Positions 33,942 to 43,168 of a DNA stretch of 64,000 nucleotides are shown here, one piece after another (within the stretch, counting starts at the first letter, position 1; each line of letters begins with the position of its first letter). The notes beneath the pieces are model-generated. The model ran no database searches, was not told where the DNA came from, and was given only the letters and a program-made list of their open reading frames with translations. The position numbers and the translations under genes were made by a program. Origin of the DNA: Gimibacter soli (GTDB lineage: Bacteria > Pseudomonadota > Alphaproteobacteria > Sphingomonadales > Kordiimonadaceae); contig NZ_CP116805.1 in the NCBI RefSeq assembly GCF_028463845.1, forward strand, positions 992,001-1,056,000, read 5' to 3'.

Positions 33942-35662
33942 CGTGTCATCCATAGCCCGGTATTGGCCAGCCATCGGGTCATCTGTGCCTGTGGCGAGAC
34001 CTGACCTTCGGCTGAATGTATCAGCCGCAGTCTGAACTCAGCCAGGCCGCATGTGTCTACTGCCACGGTGTCTTGTGTGCCTGGCGGAAGATCAAATGTA
34101 CGGTCCATGCTGGCGATCCGTACGCTGGTCTCGCCCCTGTTCTCAAAGTAAACGGGCCGGTCGCCACCGGCAAGCAGCAGACACCGGATGGCAAGGCCCC
34201 GGTGATCGAGCATCCAGAGCGTGCCGCCTTCCGCGCAAGCGCGCCACGAGGCATCACCGGTTGCCACACTGGGCTGCAGTAACAGCACTGCGCCGCCTTG
34301 CCACGGCGCAGCGGCACAGGAAACGGTATCAATCGCGCGAAGCCCGTTTCTCTGATGCTGCAGGTCGGCGTCCGTTCCTATGACCGGTGCCTCGAAGCCG
34401 AGCCGTGCGAGCAACCCGGGGACGGGAAGCCCCGTCGTTTCCCCCAGCCGTTTCGCAAGCGCCGCCGCAGCGAAACGGGGCGAGGTGATGGCATCCGCGT
34501 CTGGCCAGATATTGGCCATCACGGCCGGGCCGGGGGCGGCACCGATCAGCATTGTGCGACCTTTGGGCGGTACTTGGGAAAGCGTGACGGCACCGGTTGC
34601 CTTCACCGCGACCGGCGCTTCGGCTTGCGTTGAAGCTGGCGTTTTGAGGGCAGATAGAAGTCGGGTCACATCGTCCGTATTTGTCAGGCCGCTCAGCCAC
34701 GCATGCAGGGTGGTGGCGCGTGCCTCGGCAAGTGAGGCATCGCTGGCGAGCGCGCCGATGGCCGCAACGAGCTGGTGGTGGGCATCCGCATGATCAATTC
34801 TGACCCCCACATCCGATGGCATATGGGGTGAAGCATGCACCAAGGGGACGCCAGCCTCCGCTGCCGTGCGGACAAAGGGCGACCATGCAGGGGCCGGATC
34901 GGCGTGCAGATGGACAGCAATAGTTGCGCCTGCCAGCCCGGGTGCATGTGGCGCAGATGTGAGGCGTACAGCCCATCCGAGACGGCGAATGGCATCGACG
35001 GCGGCTTGAAGGGCTGATGATGTTTCGGTGCAGGCGATCACGATCTCACGGACGGCGTTTGGCGCGCGCCTTTTTTGCGGCGCCAGCGGTGGCGCCTTCA
35101 GCACTGTTGTGGAAACGCCCTCTGCTGCCAGCAGGCTGGCGATATGGGGGCTGGCAGTGAACACGCCATCTGCAAGGTCAGCGGCAGGCTTCAGCGCCGG
35201 CATGGCCGCTGCGAGGCCATCGGTGAAGCGGCGCCGATTGACGAGCGCTTCGGCGAGCACATCGCCTTCCTCGTCATAGGTCGCCACCAGCAAGTTGGCG
35301 AAGCCGTGGGGCCACTCACCCCGGCGTTTGAAATCATCGACAAAGGCTTCGAAAAGCGTGTCGGTGAAAATCATTAGCGCGCCGGGCCGGGCGCGCAGCG
35401 CCTGAAAGAGAATGCCCCCGGCTGTGTCCCGGTCGGCCAGATGCAGGCGGGACAGGCGGCTGAGCGTTTCGTCAGCCAGATAGTGCCGCCAGTGCATATA
35501 GGTTGGCCCGCCTTCAGGGCTGTCGGGCAGGAGATCCAGATCGTCCCCCACGCACCAGACATCGGCATGACGGGCAAGGGTTTCGCCAAGGGCTATGTTG
35601 CGTGAGGCGGCCTCACTGCCCGAGCTGTCGAAGCTGCCGATGAGGACAAGGGCGCTGGTCAT
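33938..35662 (-). CDS. Divergent glycosyltransferase-like protein (GT4 fold)
   Basis: A 574-residue protein starting at ATG 35662, overlapping the preceding gene by ATGA. It opens with ALVLIGSFDSSGSEAASRNI, resembling the first Rossmann domain of GT4 enzymes. It continues with an Ala-rich second domain (IVIACTETSSALQAAVDAI near 220) but lacks a clear E-x7-E donor motif. From about 390 onwards an unrelated C-terminal part ends in a beta-rich VYFENRGETSVRIASMDRTF segment. It may be an inactive or atypical glycosyltransferase, or a scaffold. Confidence 0.55.
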   Translation of the reverse strand: MTSALVLIGSFDSSGSEAASRNIALGETLARHADVWCVGDDLDLLPDSPEGGPTYMHWRHYLADETLSRLSRLHLADRDTAGGILFQALRARPGALMIFTDTLFEAFVDDFKRRGEWPHGFANLLVATYDEEGDVLAEALVNRRRFTDGLAAAMPALKPAADLADGVFTASPHIASLLAAEGVSTTVLKAPPLAPQKRRAPNAVREIVIACTETSSALQAAVDAIRRLGWAVRLTSAPHAPGLAGATIAVHLHADPAPAWSPFVRTAAEAGVPLVHASPHMPSDVGVRIDHADAHHQLVAAIGALASDASLAEARATTLHAWLSGLTNTDDVTRLLSALKTPASTQAEAPVAVKATGAVTLSQVPPKGRTMLIGAAPGPAVMANIWPDADAITSPRFAAAALAKRLGETTGLPVPGLLARLGFEAPVIGTDADLQHQRNGLRAIDTVSCAAAPWQGGAVLLLQPSVATGDASWRACAEGGTLWMLDHRGLAIRCLLLAGGDRPVYFENRGETSVRIASMDRTFDLPPGTQDTVAVDTCGLAEFRLRLIHSAEGQVSPQAQMTRWLANTGLWMTR

Positions 35663-36789
35663 GCGGCTTTCCCCCGTGCGTCGCCGAACAGGCGGATCAG
35701 GGTTTCCCACTGGCGGCCTTCGTAAGTCTCAAACAGCTGCCGCCCGGCGAGGCCGAGTTCGATGATGTCATCCAGTTTATCCACCAGGCGAGCGAGGGCA
35801 GCGCCGTAGGCTTGCATATCGGCCAGCCGGTGGCCGGGATGGACGGGGCCAAGGCCGGTCATGGCATCTTCGGTGGCGAGGAGCGGTTTGCCGAAGGCGA
35901 GCGCCTCGACCGATTTGATCTTCAGCCCCGTGCCGCCGATATTGGGGTTAAGGATCAGGTCCATCTCCCGATAAAAGTCGGCGGGGTCGGCGATGAAGCC
36001 GAGCCGCCGGAAGCCGCTGGCTTCCCCCGGTGCTGTTTGCCCGATGGCGCCGGCGAGACAGAAGTCGTGGGCGGCGGTGAGTGCCGGGTGGACGGCCAAA
36101 ACGCGGTTCAACTCAGCGAGCGTATGCTGGTTCACGAAATTGTCGCTCGCCATGAAGCCGATCTTCAGCCGTTTCGGGTTGGCGGGGGCCTCAAGCGGCA
36201 GGAAGCGGGGGCTTTCGATATGGCCGAGGATTTCAACGCGCGCCTTGGTGCGACGGGCAAGCTCGGCTGCCTCCACATCCTGGATGGCGAGCACCGTACC
36301 GGCGCGGTTAAGGCCTTTGCCTTCAAGCGCCGGGCTCGTTGAATACCAGCTCGCCTCCATGCCGCCGTCGCGCAGGCGTTTGTGGCGGCCACCGAACAGG
36401 TCGTGGGTGTCGATGAAGGTTGGGATGCCGGCGGGCACACCGGTTAGCCATTTCGAAAACCATACATAATTGGCTAGGCAGGCGCCGATCTGCCAGCGGT
36501 CCATGATGCGGGCGGTGACGGCGCACAGCTCGTCCACATACCATTCATCAAGCCCGTGGTGGCGCCAGCGCGGCGGGCGGCGCTTGCCCTTGGCTTCGAT
36601 GATATGGACATGGTCCCACGCCTCGCGCATCGCATTTTCCTGTGCCGCCGTGAGGCCCTCGAGGGTCGCATGCACGAAATGGATCGTGTGGCCCAGTTCC
36701 TTCAGGGCCCTCAGCAGGCGGAACACCCGGGCGCGGTTGCCGTGGTTCTGCGGGTGCGAGGGAATGGGCGAGGTGACAAGGATATGCAA
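35659..36789 (-). CDS. Glycosyltransferase family 4
   Basis: A 376-residue enzyme with the classic GT-B pattern: ILVTSPIPSHPQNHGNRARV at the N-terminus, then FIDTHDLFGGRHKRL (about 124-138). The donor-site region NPNIGGTGLKIKSVEALAFG (about 285-304) has its Glu in KSVEAL, followed by KPLLATEDAMTGLG. No membrane segment. It lies 16 bases after galE in the same operon, so a galactose-containing product is possible but not shown. Confidence 0.85.
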   Translation of the reverse strand: MHILVTSPIPSHPQNHGNRARVFRLLRALKELGHTIHFVHATLEGLTAAQENAMREAWDHVHIIEAKGKRRPPRWRHHGLDEWYVDELCAVTARIMDRWQIGACLANYVWFSKWLTGVPAGIPTFIDTHDLFGGRHKRLRDGGMEASWYSTSPALEGKGLNRAGTVLAIQDVEAAELARRTKARVEILGHIESPRFLPLEAPANPKRLKIGFMASDNFVNQHTLAELNRVLAVHPALTAAHDFCLAGAIGQTAPGEASGFRRLGFIADPADFYREMDLILNPNIGGTGLKIKSVEALAFGKPLLATEDAMTGLGPVHPGHRLADMQAYGAALARLVDKLDDIIELGLAGRQLFETYEGRQWETLIRLFGDARGKAA

Positions 36790-36805
36790 GGATGTCTGCC
36801 CCGTC

Positions 36806-37798
36806 TCAGGCTGCTTTCGCCTGCGCCTGCAGGAAGCGCCAGGCGTGGGCGATCATATCGTCAAGCGCGGGCCAGTCGGGTGTCCAGCCAAGCAGGGTGT
36901 GGGCGAGGGCAGGGTCGGCAACCAGCACCGGCGGGTCACCGGCGCGGCGGGCTTCCTCGATCACCGGGACCGGATGGCCGGTCACGCGGCGGGCGGCTTC
37001 GATCACCTGCCGCACCGAAAAGCCGCTGCCGCTGCCAAGGTTGAAGGCCTCGACCGCCGGGCGTTCGCCACCCGCTTCCAGTCGCTGCAGGGCGCGCACA
37101 TGGGCGGTGGCAAGGTCGGCCACATGCACATAGTCGCGCACACAGGTGCCGTCAGGGGTGGCATAGTCGGTGCCGAACACACGAATGGCATCGCGCTTGC
37201 CAGATGCGACTTCCAAGACCAGCGGGATCAGGTGGGTCTCGGGCTCATGCCTTTCGCCCGCGCGACCCTCCGGGTCGGCGCCTGCTGCATTGAAATAACG
37301 CAGGGCAATCGCCTTCAGCCCGTGGGCGGTGGCGGCATCGCGGATCATGCATTCGACCGCCCATTTGGTCTGGCCGTAAGGGTTGACCGGCGCCTTTGGC
37401 AGGTCTTCCCTGAGCGGCGCGTTACCGGCCTGCCCGTACACGGCAGCGGTGGAGGAAAAGACAAGCCTGCCCACGCCGTGATCCTTCATGGCGGATAGGA
37501 GCGCGAGGCTGCCGCTGACGTTGTTGTCGTAAAAGGCAAGCGGCTCGCGGACGCTGATGCCCGCCTCGATCGATGCCGCGAAATGGATGACGGCGGCGAT
37601 ATCATGGTCGCCAAACACCCGGTCCAGCAGGGCGCGGTCGCGGATATCGCCCTTGATGAGGCGCGCGTCGCCCACCGCGTCGGCATGGCCGTTTGAAAGG
37701 TCGTCAATCACGACAGGCGCGTAGCCCGCAGCCTTCAGGGCAAGAAGCGTGTGGGAGCCGATGAAACCTGCGCCGCCGGTCACAAGGATGGTTGTCAT
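36806..37798 (-). CDS. galE: UDP-glucose 4-epimerase
   Basis: GalE interconverts UDP-glucose and UDP-galactose using bound NAD. The 330-residue SDR protein has the NAD motif [15 protein letters not shown] (about 6-20), the catalytic Ser-Thr region FSSTAAVYG (about 119-127), and the Tyr-Lys pair NPYGQTKWAVE (about 144-154). YFNAAGADP and the C-terminal substrate region follow. It is the first gene of a four-gene minus-strand operon. UDP-glucose would come from GalU (61648-62517). Confidence 0.95.
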   Translation of the reverse strand: MTTILVTGGAGFIGSHTLLALKAAGYAPVVIDDLSNGHADAVGDARLIKGDIRDRALLDRVFGDHDIAAVIHFAASIEAGISVREPLAFYDNNVSGSLALLSAMKDHGVGRLVFSSTAAVYGQAGNAPLREDLPKAPVNPYGQTKWAVECMIRDAATAHGLKAIALRYFNAAGADPEGRAGERHEPETHLIPLVLEVASGKRDAIRVFGTDYATPDGTCVRDYVHVADLATAHVRALQRLEAGGERPAVEAFNLGSGSGFSVRQVIEAARRVTGHPVPVIEEARRAGDPPVLVADPALAHTLLGWTPDWPALDDMIAHAWRFLQAQAKAA

Positions 37799-37947
37799 GG
37801 GGTCTCCTGCCGTTCAGGCCCGATGCCTGCTTGCTGCATGGCCTATCAGGCAGCCGGGATGAACGCAAGGCGTTGCGTGTCGCCGGAATGTAGGCTACGA
37901 GCCAGCAGAAGATCGGCTCATGGCAGAGAAGGAAGGGCTCCATACAG

Positions 37948-39183
37948 ATGCGCATCCTGTTCATTCATAACAATTTCCCCGGCCAGTATCGGCGGATTGA
38001 ACGATATTTTCAGGATGACAAGTCGGTTGACATGCGCACGGTGACGCTGAAGGCCAACAAGCAGGATATCAAGCTGCGCCAGTCGCGGTTCGAGCCGCAC
38101 CGGGCCGCCACCAAGGGCATCCACCCGGCGGTCCTTACGACCGAGCAGGCGGTCCTGATGGGGCAGGCCGCCTATTCCGCCATGTTGAACCACCGCAAGG
38201 AAGGCTGGCAGCCGGACATCATCCTGTCGCACGCCGGTTGGGGCAGCGGCATGTTTGCCAAGGACGCCTTCCCGGATGCCAAACAGCTCAGCTATTTCGA
38301 ATGGTTCTACCACGCCCATGGGTCAGACTTTGAATATATGCGCGGCAACGAAGGCATCGACGCCAATGACGAGCTGCGCCTGCGCATGAAAAACACGCCG
38401 CTCCTGACCGAGCTTGCGTCCATGGACTGGGGCCAGTGCCCCACGGCTTTCCAGCTTTCACAACTGCCGACTGTCTTCCACTCTCGAATCACGCAACTGC
38501 ATGACGGGGTGGATACCGACTATTTCGCGCCGGACGCCAAGGCCGTGCTGCAGGTGGGCAAACTGCGCCTCACCGCCGACGACGAGGTGATCACCTATGT
38601 TGCGCGCGGGATGGAAGAATATCGCGGCTTCCCGCAGTTCATGGAAATGGTGTCGATGCTGCAGAAGCGCCGGCCCAACCTGCAGGTCGTGCTGCTGGGT
38701 GACGACCGGGTGGCATACGGCGCCAAGCGGAAGGACGGCAAGACGTTCAAGCAATGGGCGCTCGAGACTTTCGAGCTTGATCTTTCCCGCATCCATTTCC
38801 TCGGGCTGCAGCCCCTGGGCATCTTCCGCACGCTGATGCAGATATCGAAAGCGCATGTCTATCTGACCGCGCCCTTCGTGCTTTCCTGGTCGATGCTGGA
38901 AGCCATGAGCACCGGCGCGCTGATCGTCGGCTCTGAAACCGCCCCGGTGCAGGAGGTTATCACGCACGGTCAGAACGGGCTTCTTGTGCCCTTCCGCGAT
39001 CCTGCAGCGCAGGCTGCAGCAATTGAGGAAGTTCTGAACCGGCAAAAGGACTTCGCGCCGCTTCGCGAAGCGGCTCGCCAGACCATCCTTGAACGCTATG
39101 ACACCCGCCAACTACTGCCGAAATATGCGCAATTGATTCAATCTGTTGCAAATGGGTCACAGTTTCAGGGGGCAGCGCAATAA
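37948..39183 (+). CDS. Glycosyltransferase family 4
   Basis: A 411-residue GT-B enzyme, divergent from galE. The N-terminus MRILFIHNNFPGQYRRIERY, then DIILSHAGWGSGMF (about 90-103) and ELHDGVDTDYF-like LHDGVDTDYF (about 185-194), precede the donor domain: VTYVARGMEEYRGFPQFME, LGDDRVAYG and TAPFVLSWSMLEAMSTGALI (about 308-327, with the donor-site Glu in SMLEAM). It stands alone before the RTX gene and probably adds a sugar to a surface polysaccharide. Confidence 0.88.
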   Translation: MRILFIHNNFPGQYRRIERYFQDDKSVDMRTVTLKANKQDIKLRQSRFEPHRAATKGIHPAVLTTEQAVLMGQAAYSAMLNHRKEGWQPDIILSHAGWGSGMFAKDAFPDAKQLSYFEWFYHAHGSDFEYMRGNEGIDANDELRLRMKNTPLLTELASMDWGQCPTAFQLSQLPTVFHSRITQLHDGVDTDYFAPDAKAVLQVGKLRLTADDEVITYVARGMEEYRGFPQFMEMVSMLQKRRPNLQVVLLGDDRVAYGAKRKDGKTFKQWALETFELDLSRIHFLGLQPLGIFRTLMQISKAHVYLTAPFVLSWSMLEAMSTGALIVGSETAPVQEVITHGQNGLLVPFRDPAAQAAAIEEVLNRQKDFAPLREAARQTILERYDTRQLLPKYAQLIQSVANGSQFQGAAQ

Positions 39184-39426
39184 AATGTGCGTGTCGTGAT
39201 CAACGCATATTGAAAATTGCCGTCAACGATGGTCATCTTCGTGTCGATTCAGGCGGCATATGCCGGGCACCATTCATGACAAATGGTTCTCGACTAGGAA
39301 TTATGCAGTTGACATCAACGGCTCCCTCTCGCTAGAGGTGGCTGTAGGGGGCATGAAAGCGAACCGCTTTGTGTAAGCATTCGGCCTCGGTTTGAAAAAA
39401 CGAGATGCTTTTTCAGGAGGAAAGCT
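39184..39426 (+). promoter_or_regulatory. Leader and promoter region of the RTX gene
   Basis: A 243-base untranslated stretch. A perfect -35 TTGACA lies at 39309-39314, with a weak -10 (TAGAGG, 39333-39338) 18 bases further. The gene has a full consensus Shine-Dalgarno AGGAGG (39415-39420) 6 bases before its ATG. A TGAAAAA/TTTTTCA hairpin (39393-39415) abuts the SD and could stabilise or control the mRNA. Together these suggest high expression. Confidence 0.5.
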
Positions 39427-41220
39427 ATGGCAACTTGGAACGGTACGTTGGGCGATGACGTCTTCAACGGTACGGACGCAGATGACATCGCGCGTGGCGG
39501 TGCTGGCAACGATAACATTGCTGGCGGCCCGGGCGACGACAGCCTTCTCGGCGGCGACGGTAACGACACCGTAACCGGCGACGCGGGCAAAGACACCATT
39601 CTTGGTGGCGCTGGTGCAGACACCCTGCACGGCGGCGACGGCAACGACGAAATCACCGGCGGCGCTGGTGCTGACTCGATCGACGCCGGTGCTGGCGACG
39701 ACACCATCTTCGGTAGCATTGCTAACGATGCTGACGACACCATTCTCGGTGGCGACGGCGACGACACCTATGTTCTGTCGGACACCCTCGGTGCTGGCGA
39801 CCTCGTAGTTATCGGCGGCCAGGTCGTCGTTGACGCTGACGCTTCCGGCACGCTGACGGCTGGCGACATCCTGCTGGATGGCGTTGAGTTCGTGCAGGCT
39901 TCTGGTGCGACCATCGAAATCGCTGATACCGATCTGGACTTCACCTACGACATCAACATCGACATCACCGATGGCGTTGACGACACCGACTTCTCGGTTG
40001 GCGAAGTCTTCCATTGGAACGGCACCACCATCTCGGCTCCGGGCGCATTCGCTGTTGCCGCGATCAACGGTGAAGCTGTTGCTGACGGCGACGAAATCAC
40101 CCTCGCCAGCGGTATCGTGCTGACCTTCGACGCCGCAAACGGCGAAGTTGATGTCGACATGCCGGATTCGGCTCGTAACGAGCTCGAAGACACCGAAGAA
40201 ACCTTCACGGTTACCTTCTCGGACGGCGGCACCCCGGCTACCACCTACACCGCGACCATCACCATCACCAACACGGCTGATGCTGATAACTTCGTTGCTG
40301 GTGAAGGCGACACCGACCTGTTCGGCACCGACGCTGACGACACCCTTACCGCTGTTGCATACGACGACGACGTTCTCATGAACGGTCGTGGTGGCGACGA
40401 CGTTATCCTTGCTGGCGCAGGCGATGACACGATCAACGCTGGCGACGGCGATGACTCGGTTGAAGCTGGCAACGGCGACAACGTGGTCTGGGCTGGCAAA
40501 GGCGACACCGGCGACGACACCATCAATGCAGGCACCGGCGATGACACCATCGGCGGCGGCGCTGGCAATGATGAGATCGATGCTGGCAACGGCGCGAACC
40601 TTGTTTACGGCGCTGCAGGTGATGACGACATCACCACCGGCACCGGCGCTGACGTTGTTTGGGGCGGTGCTGATAACGACACCATCAGTTCTGGCGCAGG
40701 CAACGACGAAATCGGTGCTGGCACCGGTGATGACTCGGTTGACGCAGGTGCAGGTGACGACGTTGTATACGGCGGCGCTGGTGCAGATAGCGGCGACGAC
40801 ACCATCTTCGGTGGTGCTGGCGACGACACCCTCTGGGGTGGTGCAGGCGACGACACCCTCCGTGGTGGCGACGACGAAGACTATCTCGGTGCTGGTTCGG
40901 GCGACGACAGCGTCAACGGCGGTGCAGGCGATGACACCATCCTCGGCACGGCTGGCGACGACACCCTGGTTGGCGGCGCAGATGACGACCTGTTCATCTT
41001 CCAAGCTGGCATGGGCGCTGACGTGATCCTCGACTTCGATGATGCCGGCAACGACGTGATCGACGTTTCGGCCTTCGGGATTGCCAACCTGTCGGAAATC
41101 CTCGAAATCGCGACGGAATCCGGCGGCGACGTTATCCTCAACTTCGGTGGCGGCGACATCCTCGTGCTCGATGCAACGACGCTTGGTTCGCTCACCACGG
41201 CAGACTTCGTCTTCGCCTAA
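39427..41220 (+). CDS. RTX calcium-binding repeat protein, type I secreted (S-layer- or adhesin-like)
   Basis: A 597-residue acidic protein. It starts with TWNGTLGDDVFNGTDADD and has two blocks of glycine-aspartate nonapeptide repeats of the GGxGxDxUx type (about 12-110 and 310-520), which bind calcium after export. Between them (about 160-290) lies a beta-rich VCBS/cadherin-like domain (FTVTFSDGGTPATTYTATIT). The last ~75 residues (ADVILDFDDAGNDVIDVSAF... to TTADFVFA) match the C-terminal secretion region of serralysin-type RTX proteins. There is no N-terminal signal peptide and no enzymatic domain, so a structural role fits. The codon choice is strongly biased (GCT, GGC, GAC), suggesting high expression. 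Confidence 0.9.
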   Translation: MATWNGTLGDDVFNGTDADDIARGGAGNDNIAGGPGDDSLLGGDGNDTVTGDAGKDTILGGAGADTLHGGDGNDEITGGAGADSIDAGAGDDTIFGSIANDADDTILGGDGDDTYVLSDTLGAGDLVVIGGQVVVDADASGTLTAGDILLDGVEFVQASGATIEIADTDLDFTYDINIDITDGVDDTDFSVGEVFHWNGTTISAPGAFAVAAINGEAVADGDEITLASGIVLTFDAANGEVDVDMPDSARNELEDTEETFTVTFSDGGTPATTYTATITITNTADADNFVAGEGDTDLFGTDADDTLTAVAYDDDVLMNGRGGDDVILAGAGDDTINAGDGDDSVEAGNGDNVVWAGKGDTGDDTINAGTGDDTIGGGAGNDEIDAGNGANLVYGAAGDDDITTGTGADVVWGGADNDTISSGAGNDEIGAGTGDDSVDAGAGDDVVYGGAGADSGDDTIFGGAGDDTLWGGAGDDTLRGGDDEDYLGAGSGDDSVNGGAGDDTILGTAGDDTLVGGADDDLFIFQAGMGADVILDFDDAGNDVIDVSAFGIANLSEILEIATESGGDVILNFGGGDILVLDATTLGSLTTADFVFA

Positions 41221-41241
41221 GCGAAACACGATACGACTTTC

Positions 41242-41274
41242 GAAAGGGGACCCACGGGTCCCCTTTCTGCTTTT
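41242..41274 (+). terminator. Strong terminator after the RTX gene
   Basis: GAAAGGGGACCC (41242-41253) pairs perfectly with GGGTCCCCTTTC (41256-41267), followed by TGCTTTT. This hairpin would make most transcripts stop after the RTX gene, giving far more substrate than exporter mRNA. Confidence 0.8.
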
Positions 41275-41454
41275 GGGGACTATTTGAAGTTCCCTGACAC
41301 CGGTCTTGATCATCGACAGCGGCAAAACCCTGTGATAGGTACCGGTGTGATCCGCCCCGCCAGATGCGCGGGCCGGGCGTTTGGCCATTATGTTGGGCAA
41401 GGCTTGTGAAAGCGCTTTGGTGCGCCGCCTCCAACGGCAAGGACTGGACCATTC

Positions 41455-43167
41455 ATGAGTTTGCAAGAAGACTTCCAGGCAGCACAGGTTGACCTCAAAA
41501 AGGGCCTGAAGCTGGCTGCCGGCTATTCGTTTGTGGGGAGCCTTTGCCTGCTCGCCATGCCGCTGTTCCTGTTTCAGGTCTATAGCCGGGTCATCGCGTC
41601 GCACAGTATGGAGACGCTGATTGCGCTCGCCTTCATTGTGATCGTCGTGCTCATCGGCTACGCCATTTTCGATGCGGCGCGGCAATATTATCTGGCGCGG
41701 GCCGCTGTGAAATTCGAAGGCCAGCTTGCAGGCCTCGTTCTCGCGGGCGAAATGGCTCGCCAGATGGATACCAACCGCCAGACGATCAATGATCTCTCGA
41801 CGGTGCGTTCAACGATCGCTTCTTCCGGTTTCGGGTCGCTTTTTGACCTGCCGATGATGCCGATCCTTCTGATCCTCATCTTCTTCATCCACCCGGTGCT
41901 GGGCGTGGTTGTCCTGTTGGGCGGGGCGGCACTCATTGCGGTCTCCGCCTTCGGACTTATACGGACTACGCCGTTGAACAAGCAGCTGACGGAAGAGATG
42001 CAGGCAGCCAGCCGCGCCCTTGATGACCAGCTGAATTCGCAGGAACTCGTCCGTGCCCAGGGCCTCTACCGCGAAAGTGTGCGGCGCTGGGGCGGGCGTT
42101 ATGGCAAGATCCTGAACAGCTATCTTGATACTGTCGTCACCAACCAGGTCTTCGCGTCGGCCACCAAGGCCGGCCGTCAGATCCTGCAGATCCTGATCAT
42201 CGGGTCCGGTGCCGCGCTCGTTCTCAGCAATGAAGCGTCAGCCGGCATCATTTTCGCCACCTCGATCATCGGCGGCAAAGCGCTCGCGCCCGTAGAAGCC
42301 CTGATTGCCCAGTGGCGTCAGCTTAAAGGCGGTCACGAATCGTGGAAGCGCCTGCAGGCGCGTCTTGAAGAACTGAGTCTGCCTGAAAACCGCACGCCGC
42401 TGCCGCGCCCCAAGGGTCGCATCACCCTCGACCGTGTGATCTACAGCCCGCGCCCTGGCATGCCGCCGATCATTAAAAGCGCCTCGGTGCAGATCGCCGG
42501 TGGCGATACCGTCGCCATGATCGGTCCGTCTGGTGCCGGCAAATCGACGCTGGCCCGCCTGATCGTCGGCTATCTGGAACCTACCCTCGGGCGCATTGCG
42601 CTCGATGGACAGGAACTTGGCGTCTGGGATCCTGTGGCGCGCGGCCTGCACGTTGGCTATATGCCGCAGCAGGTCAATTTCTTCGAGGCGACAATCCGCG
42701 AGAATATCGCGCGCCTGCGCCTTGATGATGATCCGACCCTCGCGGTTTCCACGGCGCAAAGCCTGGGTATTCATGACATGATCATGCAGTTTCCGATGGG
42801 GTATGACACGTCGATTGCGCGGGGTGTCTTCTGGCCGTCGGGCGGTCAGGCGCAGCTTATTGCGCTGGCCCGCGCCTTTTATGGCAACCCTTCGGTTCTG
42901 GTACTTGATGAGCCGAACGCAGCGCTCGACCAGATGGGCGAACGCATCCTCCATCATGCGATCAAGAGCGCCAAGCGGCGCGGCATGACCGTGATCGTGG
43001 TGACCCAGCGTCCGTCGCTTGTCCAGCATGTGGACAAGGTGATCATGATGCAGGGCGGCGAGATCAAGGATTTTGGCCCGAAAGACGAAGTGCTGGCACG
43101 CAACGGCGTGAAACAGGCACAGCGCATTTCGGTCAGTGCCGCCAACGAGGCGGAAGGACAAGCCTGA
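41455..43167 (+). CDS. Type I secretion ABC transporter (permease-ATPase, PrtD/RsaD-like)
   Basis: A 570-residue half-transporter. The membrane domain (about 20-300) has hydrophobic segments near 22-48, 58-80, 128-175 and 240-275 and lacks the C39 domain of HlyB, as in PrtD-type exporters. The ATPase domain has Walker A MIGPSGAGKSTLARLI (about 355-370), signature WPSGGQAQLIALARA (about 461-475, Pro replacing the usual Leu) and Walker B LVLDEPNAALD (about 482-492). It is the first gene of a unit with an HlyD adaptor, just after the RTX gene, which is its probable substrate. Confidence 0.93.
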   Translation: MSLQEDFQAAQVDLKKGLKLAAGYSFVGSLCLLAMPLFLFQVYSRVIASHSMETLIALAFIVIVVLIGYAIFDAARQYYLARAAVKFEGQLAGLVLAGEMARQMDTNRQTINDLSTVRSTIASSGFGSLFDLPMMPILLILIFFIHPVLGVVVLLGGAALIAVSAFGLIRTTPLNKQLTEEMQAASRALDDQLNSQELVRAQGLYRESVRRWGGRYGKILNSYLDTVVTNQVFASATKAGRQILQILIIGSGAALVLSNEASAGIIFATSIIGGKALAPVEALIAQWRQLKGGHESWKRLQARLEELSLPENRTPLPRPKGRITLDRVIYSPRPGMPPIIKSASVQIAGGDTVAMIGPSGAGKSTLARLIVGYLEPTLGRIALDGQELGVWDPVARGLHVGYMPQQVNFFEATIRENIARLRLDDDPTLAVSTAQSLGIHDMIMQFPMGYDTSIARGVFWPSGGQAQLIALARAFYGNPSVLVLDEPNAALDQMGERILHHAIKSAKRRGMTVIVVTQRPSLVQHVDKVIMMQGGEIKDFGPKDEVLARNGVKQAQRISVSAANEAEGQA

Positions 43168-43168
43168 G

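Noticed and set aside
39480-41000. Tandem short repeats considered as a CRISPR array or DNA satellite
   Set aside because: The repeats are in frame, about 27 bases long, degenerate at third positions, and translate to GGxGxD nonapeptides. They are protein repeats, not CRISPR.
39301-41685. Antisense open frame of 794 codons over the RTX gene
   Set aside because: It arises from the repeated GGC/GAC codons of the RTX repeats read backwards. Its Val/Ala repeats are an image of the RTX units and there is no RBS or domain.
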